Part shown: one piece after another, positions 35,970-43,078 of the stretch
How positions within the stretch are numbered: position 1 is the stretch's first letter
Layout: each line of letters begins with the position of its first letter
Assembly (NCBI RefSeq): GCF_001713375.1
Contig: NZ_CP016449.1
Coordinates: 3,410,001-3,474,000, forward strand
Length of the DNA stretch: 64,000 bases
From: Hydrogenophaga sp. RAC07
GTDB taxonomy: Bacteria; Pseudomonadota; Gammaproteobacteria; Burkholderiales; Burkholderiaceae_C
Reading direction: 5' to 3'
Made by a program: the position numbers and the translations under genes
The notes under the pieces: model-generated
What the model was told of the DNA's origin: nothing
Database searches by the model: none
What the model saw: the letters and a program-made list of their open reading frames with translations, nothing else

Positions 35970-37051
35970 CAGGCGGCTCCCTTGGGTGCGGCGGGTTGTA
36001 CCGGCGCCGGCTTGAAGGCACTCCAGCGGATGCGCCCACGCGCGGCCTCGGCCGAGAGGATGAGCACGAACACAAAACCCAGCAGCACCTGCACCGAGGC
36101 ATCGGGCAGGCCCAGGCGGCGCTGCAGCAGGCTGCCCGCCGCGCCAAAGCCACCAAGCACGACGGCCACCGGAATGATGGCCAGCGGGTTGTGACGAGCC
36201 GCGAAGCTCACCAGGATGCCGGTGTAGCCCAGCCCGGCGATCACCGATGCGTTGGCCGCCGTGTGCACCGCGGCGATCTCGATGCCGCCGGCCAGGCCCG
36301 CCGCTGCGCCGCCGAGCGCGCAGGCCGTGATGACGAGCCTGCCGGCGGGCAAACCGACCAGGCCGGCGGCGCGCACGTTGCCACCCACCACGCGCGTGGC
36401 AAAACCGTGCGTGGTCTGGCCGAGCCACACGGCGGCGAGCACGCAGCACACCACACCCCACACCAGGCCCCAGTGCACATCAAAGCTGCCGATCGGTCCG
36501 ATCAGCAGACCCTCCTGGAGCGCGAAGGTCGACGGTTTGTTCAGACTCGCCGGGTCGCGCATCGGGCCTTCGACCAGGTGCTTGAACACATTGACCGCCA
36601 CGTAGGCCAGCAACAGGCTGCTGATGGTTTCGTTCACGCCCCGGTACTGGCGCAACCAGCCCGCCAGCGCAATCCAGGCGGCGCCGCCGAGCGCGGCGGC
36701 GAGCATGAGGCTGGTGGTGCCGAACACGCCTTCGGGCACGGCCCACACATAGGGCAAGCCGGCGCAGGCCAGAGCGCCCACGATGAGCGCGCCTTCGCCA
36801 CCAATGATGGTGAGGCCCGCGCGGGCCGGCAAGGCCACACACAGCGCGGTGAGCATCAAGGGCGCGGCGCGCTGCAAGGTGTTCTGCAGCGAGAACGCAT
36901 CACCAAACGCGCCGAAGAACAGCAGCCGCCAGACCTCCAGCGGATCAAAACCCGCAAGCGCCACAAACAGGCCGAACAGCAGCAAGGCACCCGCGATGGC
37001 GAGCACCGGCAGCAGCACGGCCTCGGCGGTGTCGGTGAAACGGCTCGTCAT
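35969..37051 (-). CDS. BMP-type ABC permease 1
   Basis: This 360-residue polytopic permease has QNTLQRAAPLMLTALCVALPARAGLTIIGGEGALIVGALAC at residues about 55-95, of which AGLTIIGGEG is the family hallmark. It also has GVNETISSLLLAYVAVNV and GGNVRAAGLVGLPAGRLVI. About nine hydrophobic segments are visible. The C-terminal tail is Pro/Ala rich (PAPVQPAAPKGAA). It starts 25 bases after the binding-protein stop and is followed directly by the second permease, so the two probably form a heterodimer. Confidence 0.92.
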   Translation of the reverse strand: MTSRFTDTAEAVLLPVLAIAGALLLFGLFVALAGFDPLEVWRLLFFGAFGDAFSLQNTLQRAAPLMLTALCVALPARAGLTIIGGEGALIVGALACAGLPYVWAVPEGVFGTTSLMLAAALGGAAWIALAGWLRQYRGVNETISSLLLAYVAVNVFKHLVEGPMRDPASLNKPSTFALQEGLLIGPIGSFDVHWGLVWGVVCCVLAAVWLGQTTHGFATRVVGGNVRAAGLVGLPAGRLVITACALGGAAAGLAGGIEIAAVHTAANASVIAGLGYTGILVSFAARHNPLAIIPVAVVLGGFGAAGSLLQRRLGLPDASVQVLLGFVFVLILSAEAARGRIRWSAFKPAPVQPAAPKGAA

Positions 37052-37076
37052 GGCGTGGCCTGCGTGCCGCAGTCGC

Positions 37077-38195
37077 TCAGACCTTGCCGACCACGCCTTC
37101 GACCAGGTAGTTCATCGATTCGAGCTCGATCGCGGTCTGCTTGAAGACCTTGCCCTTGGGCACCACCACCTTGCCGGTGTTGTCCTTCACCTCGCCGGCA
37201 AAGATGTCGAAGTCGCCCTTGAGCATGCGCGCCTTGATCGCGTCGGCCTGCTTGCGCGCCGGCTCGCTCACGGCGGGGCCGTAGGCCGAGGTCTTCACGA
37301 AGCCGTCGCGCAGGCCACCGCGCACGAAGTTGGGGTGCGGCTTGCCGGTGCGGGCGGCGTCGATCATGGTGGTCACGGGCGTGACCCAGTTCCACTCGGC
37401 CCCGGTCAGGTAGGCCTGGGGCGCGAGCTTGGACTGGTCGGCGTGGTAGCCACACACCATCTTGCCGCGGCGCGCAGCGGTCTCCACGATCACCTTGGGC
37501 GAGTCCACGTGCATGGTGAACACGTCCACACCCTGGTCGGCCAGGCTGCTGGTGGCTTCGGCCTCTTTCACCGGCAACGACCAGTCGCCCGTGAAGATCA
37601 CGGTGGTGGTGATGCCCGGGTCCACCGAGCGCGCGCCCATGGTGAAGGCGTTGATGTTGCGCAGCACCTGCGGGATCGGCTTGGCGGCGATGAAACCGAG
37701 CTTCTTGCTCTTGCTCATGTGGCCGGCCACCACGCCGTTGAGGTACTGGGCTTCCTCGATGTAGCCGAAATAGCTTGCTGCGTTGGTCGGGTGTTTGCCA
37801 GCCGTCCACAGGCCGCCGCAATGCGCGAAACGCACGCCCGCGTTCTTGGGTGCCACGGCGAGGATGTGGGGATCAAAGTAACCGAACGAGGTGGGAAACA
37901 GCAGCGTGGCGCCGTCCTGCGAAATCATGCCCTGCATGCTGCGCTGCACGGCCTGCGTCTCGGGCACGCTCTCCTCTTCAACCACCTTCACGCCCGGCAT
38001 CTTCTTGAGCACGGCGGCCGATTCGGCGTGCGCCTGGTTGTAGCCGTAGTCGTCGCGCGGGCCCACATACAGAAAGCCCACGGTGATGGGCGCCTGCGCG
38101 TGTGCCACCAGCGGCAGGCCGCTCAATGCCAGCCCGGCACCCATGGCGCCCGAGCCCAGAATCCAGTCGCGACGGTTCCACATTGCCTTGTCCAT
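37077..38195 (-). CDS. BMP-family (nucleoside-class) ABC substrate-binding protein
   Basis: This 372-residue periplasmic protein has a Tat-like signal (NRRDWILGSGAMGAGLALSG, cleavage after VAHA). The mature domain has ITVGFLYVGPRDDYGYNQAHAESA, then GATLLFPTSFGYFDPHILAVA and VDVFTMHVDSPKVIVETAARRGKMVCGYHAD, matching the BMP/PnrA group that binds purines or nucleosides. GAGG lies 6 bases before the start at 38195. It is the first gene of the leftward operon, whose operator begins 70 bases upstream. Among ureide-catabolic clusters a purine-type binder suggests a planar N-rich ligand. Confidence 0.93.
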   Translation of the reverse strand: MDKAMWNRRDWILGSGAMGAGLALSGLPLVAHAQAPITVGFLYVGPRDDYGYNQAHAESAAVLKKMPGVKVVEEESVPETQAVQRSMQGMISQDGATLLFPTSFGYFDPHILAVAPKNAGVRFAHCGGLWTAGKHPTNAASYFGYIEEAQYLNGVVAGHMSKSKKLGFIAAKPIPQVLRNINAFTMGARSVDPGITTTVIFTGDWSLPVKEAEATSSLADQGVDVFTMHVDSPKVIVETAARRGKMVCGYHADQSKLAPQAYLTGAEWNWVTPVTTMIDAARTGKPHPNFVRGGLRDGFVKTSAYGPAVSEPARKQADAIKARMLKGDFDIFAGEVKDNTGKVVVPKGKVFKQTAIELESMNYLVEGVVGKV

Positions 38196-38582
38196 GAGTG
38201 ACCTCTTTTCAAATCCGTTGGTGGGGTGATCGGTGTCTTGCGTCGGATGGGTCCTGACGTAACACCATCTTGTATTCAAGACGATGCACTGCTAGCAATG
38301 GGCGTGCCAAACGCCGCGCCGCAGCCGCTGCAACCTGCGTTTCAAGGGCGTGGAGCGGGATACCCGTGGGCCGCACACGCACGTTGCGGCGTGTGCCCAG
38401 CCGCCCGTCGGGCACGTGCGCAGTGCGTGAGGCACCCGCATGCCCACGCGCGGTGCACGCCGGGCACCCCGGGTCGCACCAGCGAGGCGCGGCGGCTCTC
38501 ACCAGGCCCCGCGCGCCATGGCACACGCCTTGCTGTCACCCGGTGGCGGTGCACATCCCTGCGCCGCCCACCAGGAAACACC
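38196..38582. other. 387-bp divergent intergenic region
   Basis: The stretch separates the leftward BMP operon from the rightward Bug-type binding protein. It contains the mirror operator (38268-38281). Beyond that it is GC-rich with no convincing gene, RNA or repeat. The part from about 38330 to 38580 must hold the promoter of the rightward gene, but I cannot place it. Confidence 0.6.
38268..38281. promoter_or_regulatory. operator core at right end of catabolic island
   Basis: TCTTGTATTCAAGA is the exact reverse complement of the site at 25514-25527. Flanks agree too: CATCTTGTATTCAAGACG here against CATCTTGAATACAAGACG there. It lies 72 bases before the BMP binding-protein start at 38195, matching the 75-base spacing at the other end. 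Confidence 0.78.
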
Positions 38583-39569
38583 ATGCACACCACCCACCTC
38601 CGCCGCCGCCAACTCCTGCAGGCCGCCGCGTTCACCGCGCTCACACCCGCCCTGGCGGCACGCGCCACGAGCTACCCCGTCAAGCCGGTCCGGCTGGTGA
38701 TTCCCTTCCCCGCCGGCGGCGCCACCGACTACGCGGCACGCGCAGTCGGTCAGGCACTCGCCGAACGCTGGAACCAGCCGGTGGTGTTCGACAACCGGTC
38801 CGGCGCGGGCTCCACCATCGGCACGCAGATCGGGGCCAAAAGCGCGCCCGACGGCTACACCATCGTGATGGGCATCCCGGCGGGCGTGAGCATTGCGCCA
38901 CACATCTACCCCAACCTGGGCTACGACCCCCTGACCGACCTGGCGCCCATCACCGGCTTTGCGAGTTCACCGCTGGTGGTGCTGGTGCCCACCGACTCAC
39001 CTTTCAAGACGCTGGGCGAGCTGCTGGCGTTCGCACGCGCCAACCCGGGCAAGCTGTCCTATGCGTCCAACGGCGCGGGTTCGCTGCCGCACCTCACCAC
39101 CGAGTGGCTGCTCTCGCAAGCCAGGGCGCAGGTGATGCACGTGCCCTACCGCGGCAGCGCACAGGCATTGCCCGACCTGGTGGCGGGCCGGACCAGCTTC
39201 ATGATCGACATCATCGTCTCGGGCCTGCCCCTGGTGGAAGGCGGCAAGCTGCGCGCACTGGCCGTCACGGCGCCGCAGCGCACCACGCTGTTGCCCGACG
39301 TGCCCACGGTCGCCCAGAGCGGGTTTCCCGGCTTTGCGGTGGACCAGTGGTACGGCTTCTTCGCTCCCGTGGGCACACCGCCCGAGATCGTGCAGCAGGT
39401 GGCACAGGACGTGAAGGTGGTGACCGAATCGACCCGTCTGCGCGGCCTGATGTGGCAGCGCGGCGCCGAGGTGAACTACCTGGCAGGCCCGGCCTTTGCC
39501 AGCATGGTGCAACGTGACTGGCAACGCTGGAAAACGGTGGCCGCGTCCACCGGTGCCCGGGCGCAGTGA
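38583..39569 (+). CDS. Bug/TctC-type periplasmic binding protein
   Basis: This 328-residue protein of the tripartite tricarboxylate transporter binding family has a Tat-like signal (HLRRRQLLQAAAFTALTP), then YPVKPVRLVIPFPAGGATDYAARAVGQAL, NRSGAGSTIGT and GYTIVMG, all standard in the family. No TctA/TctB membrane partners are adjacent. Burkholderiales genomes carry many such orphan genes that bind carboxylates or aromatic acids. The gene starts with the Met preceding the RRR signal and ends 7 bases before a convergent gene. Confidence 0.92.
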   Translation: MHTTHLRRRQLLQAAAFTALTPALAARATSYPVKPVRLVIPFPAGGATDYAARAVGQALAERWNQPVVFDNRSGAGSTIGTQIGAKSAPDGYTIVMGIPAGVSIAPHIYPNLGYDPLTDLAPITGFASSPLVVLVPTDSPFKTLGELLAFARANPGKLSYASNGAGSLPHLTTEWLLSQARAQVMHVPYRGSAQALPDLVAGRTSFMIDIIVSGLPLVEGGKLRALAVTAPQRTTLLPDVPTVAQSGFPGFAVDQWYGFFAPVGTPPEIVQQVAQDVKVVTESTRLRGLMWQRGAEVNYLAGPAFASMVQRDWQRWKTVAASTGARAQ

Positions 39570-39576
39570 AGCAGGC

Positions 39577-40440
39577 TCAGTTCGCCAGGCCGCTGCCCGG
39601 AAAGTCGTAGCTGTCGTCCAGCACCTTGGCGGCCATGCGCGGCAGCATGCGGCCGATGAAGGTTTCGCCCAGCCAGCGGCGCAGCTGCGGTACCGGGGCG
39701 CCGGGTTCGATCTCGAAGCTCAGGCTGCTGAAGCTGCCGATGCCGTCGTCCACCAGCAGCCCGGACGGCAGCGCGGGCGCTGCGCCGGTGTCGTCCAGCG
39801 GCGTGACGGCTTCGAGTTTCCAGGCGCTGAGGAAACGATCGAAGTAGCCCACCGTGCCCTGGCGCCAGACCTGGGCCACGTACACGTTCCAGCCGCCTGG
39901 GTGCTCCACCACAAAACCCCAGGCGAATTCGTGCACCTGCTCGGGGGCCCGCGCAAACACGCCGATCTCCTGCACTTCTTCGCGCGCGGCGTACTCGGAG
40001 AACAAAGGCCCGGGGCCGCTGGCCTGGCCCTGCACAAAGCGTTCGATCTCCTGCGACTCGGGCACGAACAGGGCTTGCTGGGTAGGGGCCGACTTGCGCG
40101 CCCGCTTGAGCAACCGCTCGGTCGCGTCCACGGTTTTCTGGGCATTGATGCAGCGGTCGCGGAAGGTTCGGCGCCCCTCTTCGGTGGAGATCAGGGCCAC
40201 GGTCTCGTCGAACGCGGCGTCGTCCTGCAGATGCCCCGACTCGCGCATGTGCAGCACGATGTCGAGCATGGAGTTGCGGGTGATGTGCTCGATCATGTAG
40301 GCCATCTCGCCGCCCTCGTAGTCGGTCATCGACGACTTGATCCAGGCCATCAGCTCCAGGCCCGAAAGACCTTGCGGGGCACGCGGCATGTCGTTGAACA
40401 AAGCCCGAAGCACCCGCACGGTGTCCAGATCACTCGCCAT
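39577..40440 (-). CDS. hypothetical cytoplasmic protein
   Basis: I do not recognise this 287-residue acidic protein. A GGAGGG site stands 4 bases before the start at 40440. The N-terminal 130 residues look helical (LELMAWIKSSMTDYEGGEMAYMIEH; VDATERLLKRARK). The middle has VQEIGVFARAPEQVHEFAWG, followed by WNVYVAQVWRQG and a C-terminal segment around RRWLGETFIGRMLPRMAAKVL. No signal peptide, membrane helix or catalytic motif is visible. It may be a phage-or-stress-neutral conserved family of Burkholderiales. Nothing around it indicates a job. Confidence 0.65.
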   Translation of the reverse strand: MASDLDTVRVLRALFNDMPRAPQGLSGLELMAWIKSSMTDYEGGEMAYMIEHITRNSMLDIVLHMRESGHLQDDAAFDETVALISTEEGRRTFRDRCINAQKTVDATERLLKRARKSAPTQQALFVPESQEIERFVQGQASGPGPLFSEYAAREEVQEIGVFARAPEQVHEFAWGFVVEHPGGWNVYVAQVWRQGTVGYFDRFLSAWKLEAVTPLDDTGAAPALPSGLLVDDGIGSFSSLSFEIEPGAPVPQLRRWLGETFIGRMLPRMAAKVLDDSYDFPGSGLAN

Positions 40441-40664
40441 AAATCCCTCCAGGCAGACGCGTTCGCGCAAATGGGTGGCCAGCCAGACTGGCCTGCAATA
40501 CCCGCTACAGTGGCAAGCATAGTTCCGAACCGGCGTTCCTCTCAGCTTGAATGCGTCACGCCCGGAGCTTCGCGGCGGTCGTTCGTGACGGTTTTGGCAT
40601 CCTCGACCCGCCTACCGGTCAACCCGGCCACACAGGCCGCCCATCCCCCCTCCAGGAGACACAC

Positions 40665-41078
40665 ATGCACCTCAAATCCTTGCTCGCCGGCCTCACGCTG
40701 GCTCTCGCCGCCGCCGCCGTGTCCGCCCAGGACACCGTGGTCTACCACTTCGACAACACCGTGGCCCAAGGCCTCAAGGGTCTGCGCAATGTGCGCAACC
40801 ACCTCGACACCGACCCCAAGGCCAGGATCACCATCGTCACCCACGCCGATGGTGTGGACATGCTGATGGAGGGCGCCAAGGCGGCCAACGGCACCGAGTT
40901 TGCGACCCTGGTTTCGGCCCTCAAGAGCCGGGGTGTGGCGTTCGAGATCTGCGAGATCACGCTGAAGAACCGCGACCTCAAGAAGGAGCAGTTCATTCAG
41001 GAGGCCGACTTCACGCCATCGGGCGTGGTCCGGATTGCCAAGTTGCAGAAGCAGGGCTTCGCCTACATCAAGCCCTGA
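40665..41078 (+). CDS. exported DsrE-family protein
   Basis: This 137-residue protein has a Sec signal peptide (SLLAGLTLALAAAAVSA, cleavage after VSA near residue 21) and a DsrE/DsrF-like fold (TVVYHFDNTVAQGLKGLRNVRNHL, ITIVTHADGVDMLM). It has one mature Cys (FEICEITL), close to the catalytic-type Cys of sulfur-carrying DsrE proteins. GGAG is 9 bases before the start. Followed by a persulfide-dioxygenase-like gene 100 bases away, it hints at a sulfur-handling group, but the shared promoter is not established. Confidence 0.85.
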   Translation: MHLKSLLAGLTLALAAAAVSAQDTVVYHFDNTVAQGLKGLRNVRNHLDTDPKARITIVTHADGVDMLMEGAKAANGTEFATLVSALKSRGVAFEICEITLKNRDLKKEQFIQEADFTPSGVVRIAKLQKQGFAYIKP

Positions 41079-41115
41079 GCCTTCGCGACCGGCAGGTCGT
41101 TCTTTCGGTGCCAAA

Positions 41116-41152
41116 CAATCTATTGACTAACAATCTATTTGTTAATAGACTA
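41116..41152 (+). promoter_or_regulatory. promoter with repeated operator before MBL/OsmC genes
   Basis: A -35 TTGACT (41124-41129), 17-base spacer and -10 TAGACT (41147-41152) stand 27 bases before the ATG. Two copies of ACAATCTATT (41116-41125 and 41131-41140) overlap the promoter. The second copy is followed by TGTTAATAG, making a partial inverted repeat with CTATTGACTAACA. The pattern suits a repressor site, though which regulator binds is unknown. Confidence 0.65.
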
Positions 41153-41178
41153 TCTGCACATATTCGAAGGAGCGCCCC

Positions 41179-42054
41179 ATGACGACCACCTCTGCCAACC
41201 CCCAGGTTCACGGCCTGTTCGACCCCGCCACCTGGACCGTCACCTACGTGGTGCACAACGGTCCGGGCAGCGACGCCGCGATCATCGATTCGGTGCTCGA
41301 CTACGACCCCAAATCGGGCCGCACGCAGCACACATCCGCCGACCAGGTGGTCGAGTACGTGCGCGCCAACGACCTCAAGGTGCGCTGGATTCTCGAAACC
41401 CACGCCCACGCCGACCACCTCTCGGCTGCGCCGTACTTGCGCGCCCAGCTGGGTGGGCAGATCGGCATCGGCGGCAACATCACCCAGGTTCAGAAGGTGT
41501 TCAAGGGTGTGTTCAATCTGGAGCCAGGCTTCAAGCAGGACGGCTCCCAGTTCGACCACCTGTTTCAGGAAGGTGAGTCCATCCCGCTGGGCGCGCTGTC
41601 GGGTGACGTGCTGTTCGTGCCCGGCCACACGCCGGCCTGCGCGGCCTACCGCTTTGGCGACGCGGTGTTTGTGGGCGACACGCTGTTCATGCCCGATGTG
41701 GGCACCGCGCGCTGCGACTTCCCCGGCGGTGACGCCCACGCGCTCTACGCCTCCACCCGCAAGCTGCTGAGCCTGCCGCCCGAAACGCGGCTGTTCATGT
41801 GCCACGACTACCCGCCCAACGACCGGCCGGTGGCGTTCGAGACCACGGTGGCCGAACAGCGCGCGAACAACATCCACGTGCACGACGGCGTGAGCGAAGA
41901 GGAGTTCGTAGCCATGCGCACGAAGCGCGACGCCACGCTGGAGATGCCCACGCTGATCCTGCCTTCGGTGCAGGTCAACATCCGCGCCGGTGAACTGCCA
42001 CCGAAAGAAGACAACGGCGTGGCCTACCTGAAGATCCCGCTCAACGCGCTCTGA
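41179..42054 (+). CDS. MBL-fold persulfide dioxygenase-like hydrolase
   Basis: This 291-residue metallo-beta-lactamase-fold protein has H75-A-H77-A-D79-H80 (THAHADH), later VPGHTPACAAY, VGDTLFMPDVGTARCDF and MCHDYPP as metal ligands. DVGTARCDFPGG is typical of ETHE1/BLH persulfide dioxygenases, which oxidise glutathione persulfide to sulfite. ETHE1 has one iron. The usual fused rhodanese is absent. GGAG lies 7 bases before the start. OsmC follows after 31 bases in the same direction, and DsrE lies upstream, giving a small sulfur-stress set. Confidence 0.87.
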   Translation: MTTTSANPQVHGLFDPATWTVTYVVHNGPGSDAAIIDSVLDYDPKSGRTQHTSADQVVEYVRANDLKVRWILETHAHADHLSAAPYLRAQLGGQIGIGGNITQVQKVFKGVFNLEPGFKQDGSQFDHLFQEGESIPLGALSGDVLFVPGHTPACAAYRFGDAVFVGDTLFMPDVGTARCDFPGGDAHALYASTRKLLSLPPETRLFMCHDYPPNDRPVAFETTVAEQRANNIHVHDGVSEEEFVAMRTKRDATLEMPTLILPSVQVNIRAGELPPKEDNGVAYLKIPLNAL

Positions 42055-42085
42055 TCCATCCACCGCACCTCTCCGGACCAGCACC

Positions 42086-42535
42086 ATGACGACCGTCTCC
42101 GTTTCGCTCCAGCAGCAGGCCGACTACCGCTTCGAGATTCGCTTCGGCGACGGCATTGCGACACTGGTCGCCGACGAACCCGCACCGCTGGGTCAGGGTG
42201 CGGGCCCCTCGCCCGCACAGCTGCTGTGTGCCTCGGTGGGCAACTGCCTGAGCGACTCGCTGCTGTTTGCACTGCGCAAGTTCAAGCAGGTGCCCGAGCC
42301 CTTGCGCTGTGAAGTGCAGGCCGAGGTGGGCCGCAACGCAGAGAACCGGCTCCGCATCCTGGGCATGCACGCCACCATCACCCTGGGTGTGGCGGCCGGC
42401 ACGTTGGAACACCTGGACCGTGCACTCGGACAGTTCGAAGAGTTCTGCACCGTCACACAGAGCGTGCGCCAGTCCTTTCCGGTGCGCGTGACCGTAGTCG
42501 ACGCCGACGGTCTCACTCTGCGCGATCAGACCTGA
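42086..42535 (+). CDS. OsmC family protein
   Basis: This 149-residue OsmC/Ohr-superfamily protein has the reactive Cys in CASVGNCLSDSLL (C54) and C121 in FEEFCTVTQSV, the pair needed for thiol peroxidase activity. LGQGAGPSPAQLL is the usual family segment. It acts in the cytoplasm on organic or persulfide peroxides. Its 3' end overlaps the convergent MarR gene by 23 bases. Pairing with a persulfide dioxygenase-like gene is common and suggests shared stress control. Confidence 0.9.
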   Translation: MTTVSVSLQQQADYRFEIRFGDGIATLVADEPAPLGQGAGPSPAQLLCASVGNCLSDSLLFALRKFKQVPEPLRCEVQAEVGRNAENRLRILGMHATITLGVAAGTLEHLDRALGQFEEFCTVTQSVRQSFPVRVTVVDADGLTLRDQT

Positions 42536-43043
42536 GTCGCGCAGCGGGTTTCTCCCTTCCCTGGTCCTTCACCCGGATCGACTCCACCGTGCCGGCATAA
42601 CGGCCCAGGCCCTGCAGCAACACCGCGGCGGCCTCGGGACCGATCTCGGTGAGCAATTCACGCTCGGCTTTCTTCACCGCCTTGCCGAAGGCGGCCAGCC
42701 ATTCGCGGCCAGCGTCGGTGAACTGCACCGTGCGGGCGCGCTTGTCGCTCGCATCCACCTCGCGCACCACCAGACCCAAGGACTCGCACTGGTCGATCAG
42801 TTCGGTCATGGCGGCGTTCGTCATGTGGGCGCGCCGCGCCAGCTCGGTGATGCGGGTGCCGTCCAGGTCCAGATGGCGGGTGAGGTTCACATGGGGCAGC
42901 CGGGTGTCGGCATGGCCGGCGTCGGACATGAGTTCGAGCACGCGCGCTTCGAAGCGGGTCACGGCGTTGCCCAGAATCCGGCCCGCATTGCCCAGGCGCC
43001 AGGCGTCTTTGGAGTCGCGGGATTGTGACGAAGGGGTGGTCAT
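42513..43043 (-). CDS. MarR-family transcriptional regulator
   Basis: This 176-residue regulator has a winged helix with GTRITELARRAHMTNAAMTELIDQCESLGLVVREVDASDKRARTVQFT around residues 60-110, where the wing DxxDKRA is the family marker. It is divergent from the FAD monooxygenase. A palindrome at 43062-43074 lies between the two starts. It likely represses the monooxygenase and itself until an aromatic ligand binds. The start is taken at 43043. A poly-charged C-terminal tail follows the dimer helix. Confidence 0.92.
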   Translation of the reverse strand: MTTPSSQSRDSKDAWRLGNAGRILGNAVTRFEARVLELMSDAGHADTRLPHVNLTRHLDLDGTRITELARRAHMTNAAMTELIDQCESLGLVVREVDASDKRARTVQFTDAGREWLAAFGKAVKKAERELLTEIGPEAAAVLLQGLGRYAGTVESIRVKDQGREKPAARLRSDRAE

Positions 43044-43061
43044 GCGTAGAATGCAATTTGC

Positions 43062-43074
43062 TTAGGTAACCTAA
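43062..43074. promoter_or_regulatory. MarR-type operator
   Basis: TTAGGTAACCTAA is palindromic about its central base, and its ends are AT-rich, as is common for MarR operators. It lies 18 bases from the MarR start and 4 bases from the monooxygenase start, where binding would also block initiation of translation-coupled transcription. Confidence 0.75.
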
Positions 43075-43078
43075 CCAT

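Noticed and set aside
25603..38195. A full cyanuric acid degradation operon
   Set aside because: AtzE/G/H-like and BiuH-like genes are present, but no AtzD or AtzF is in the window, so I claim only a ureide-type island.
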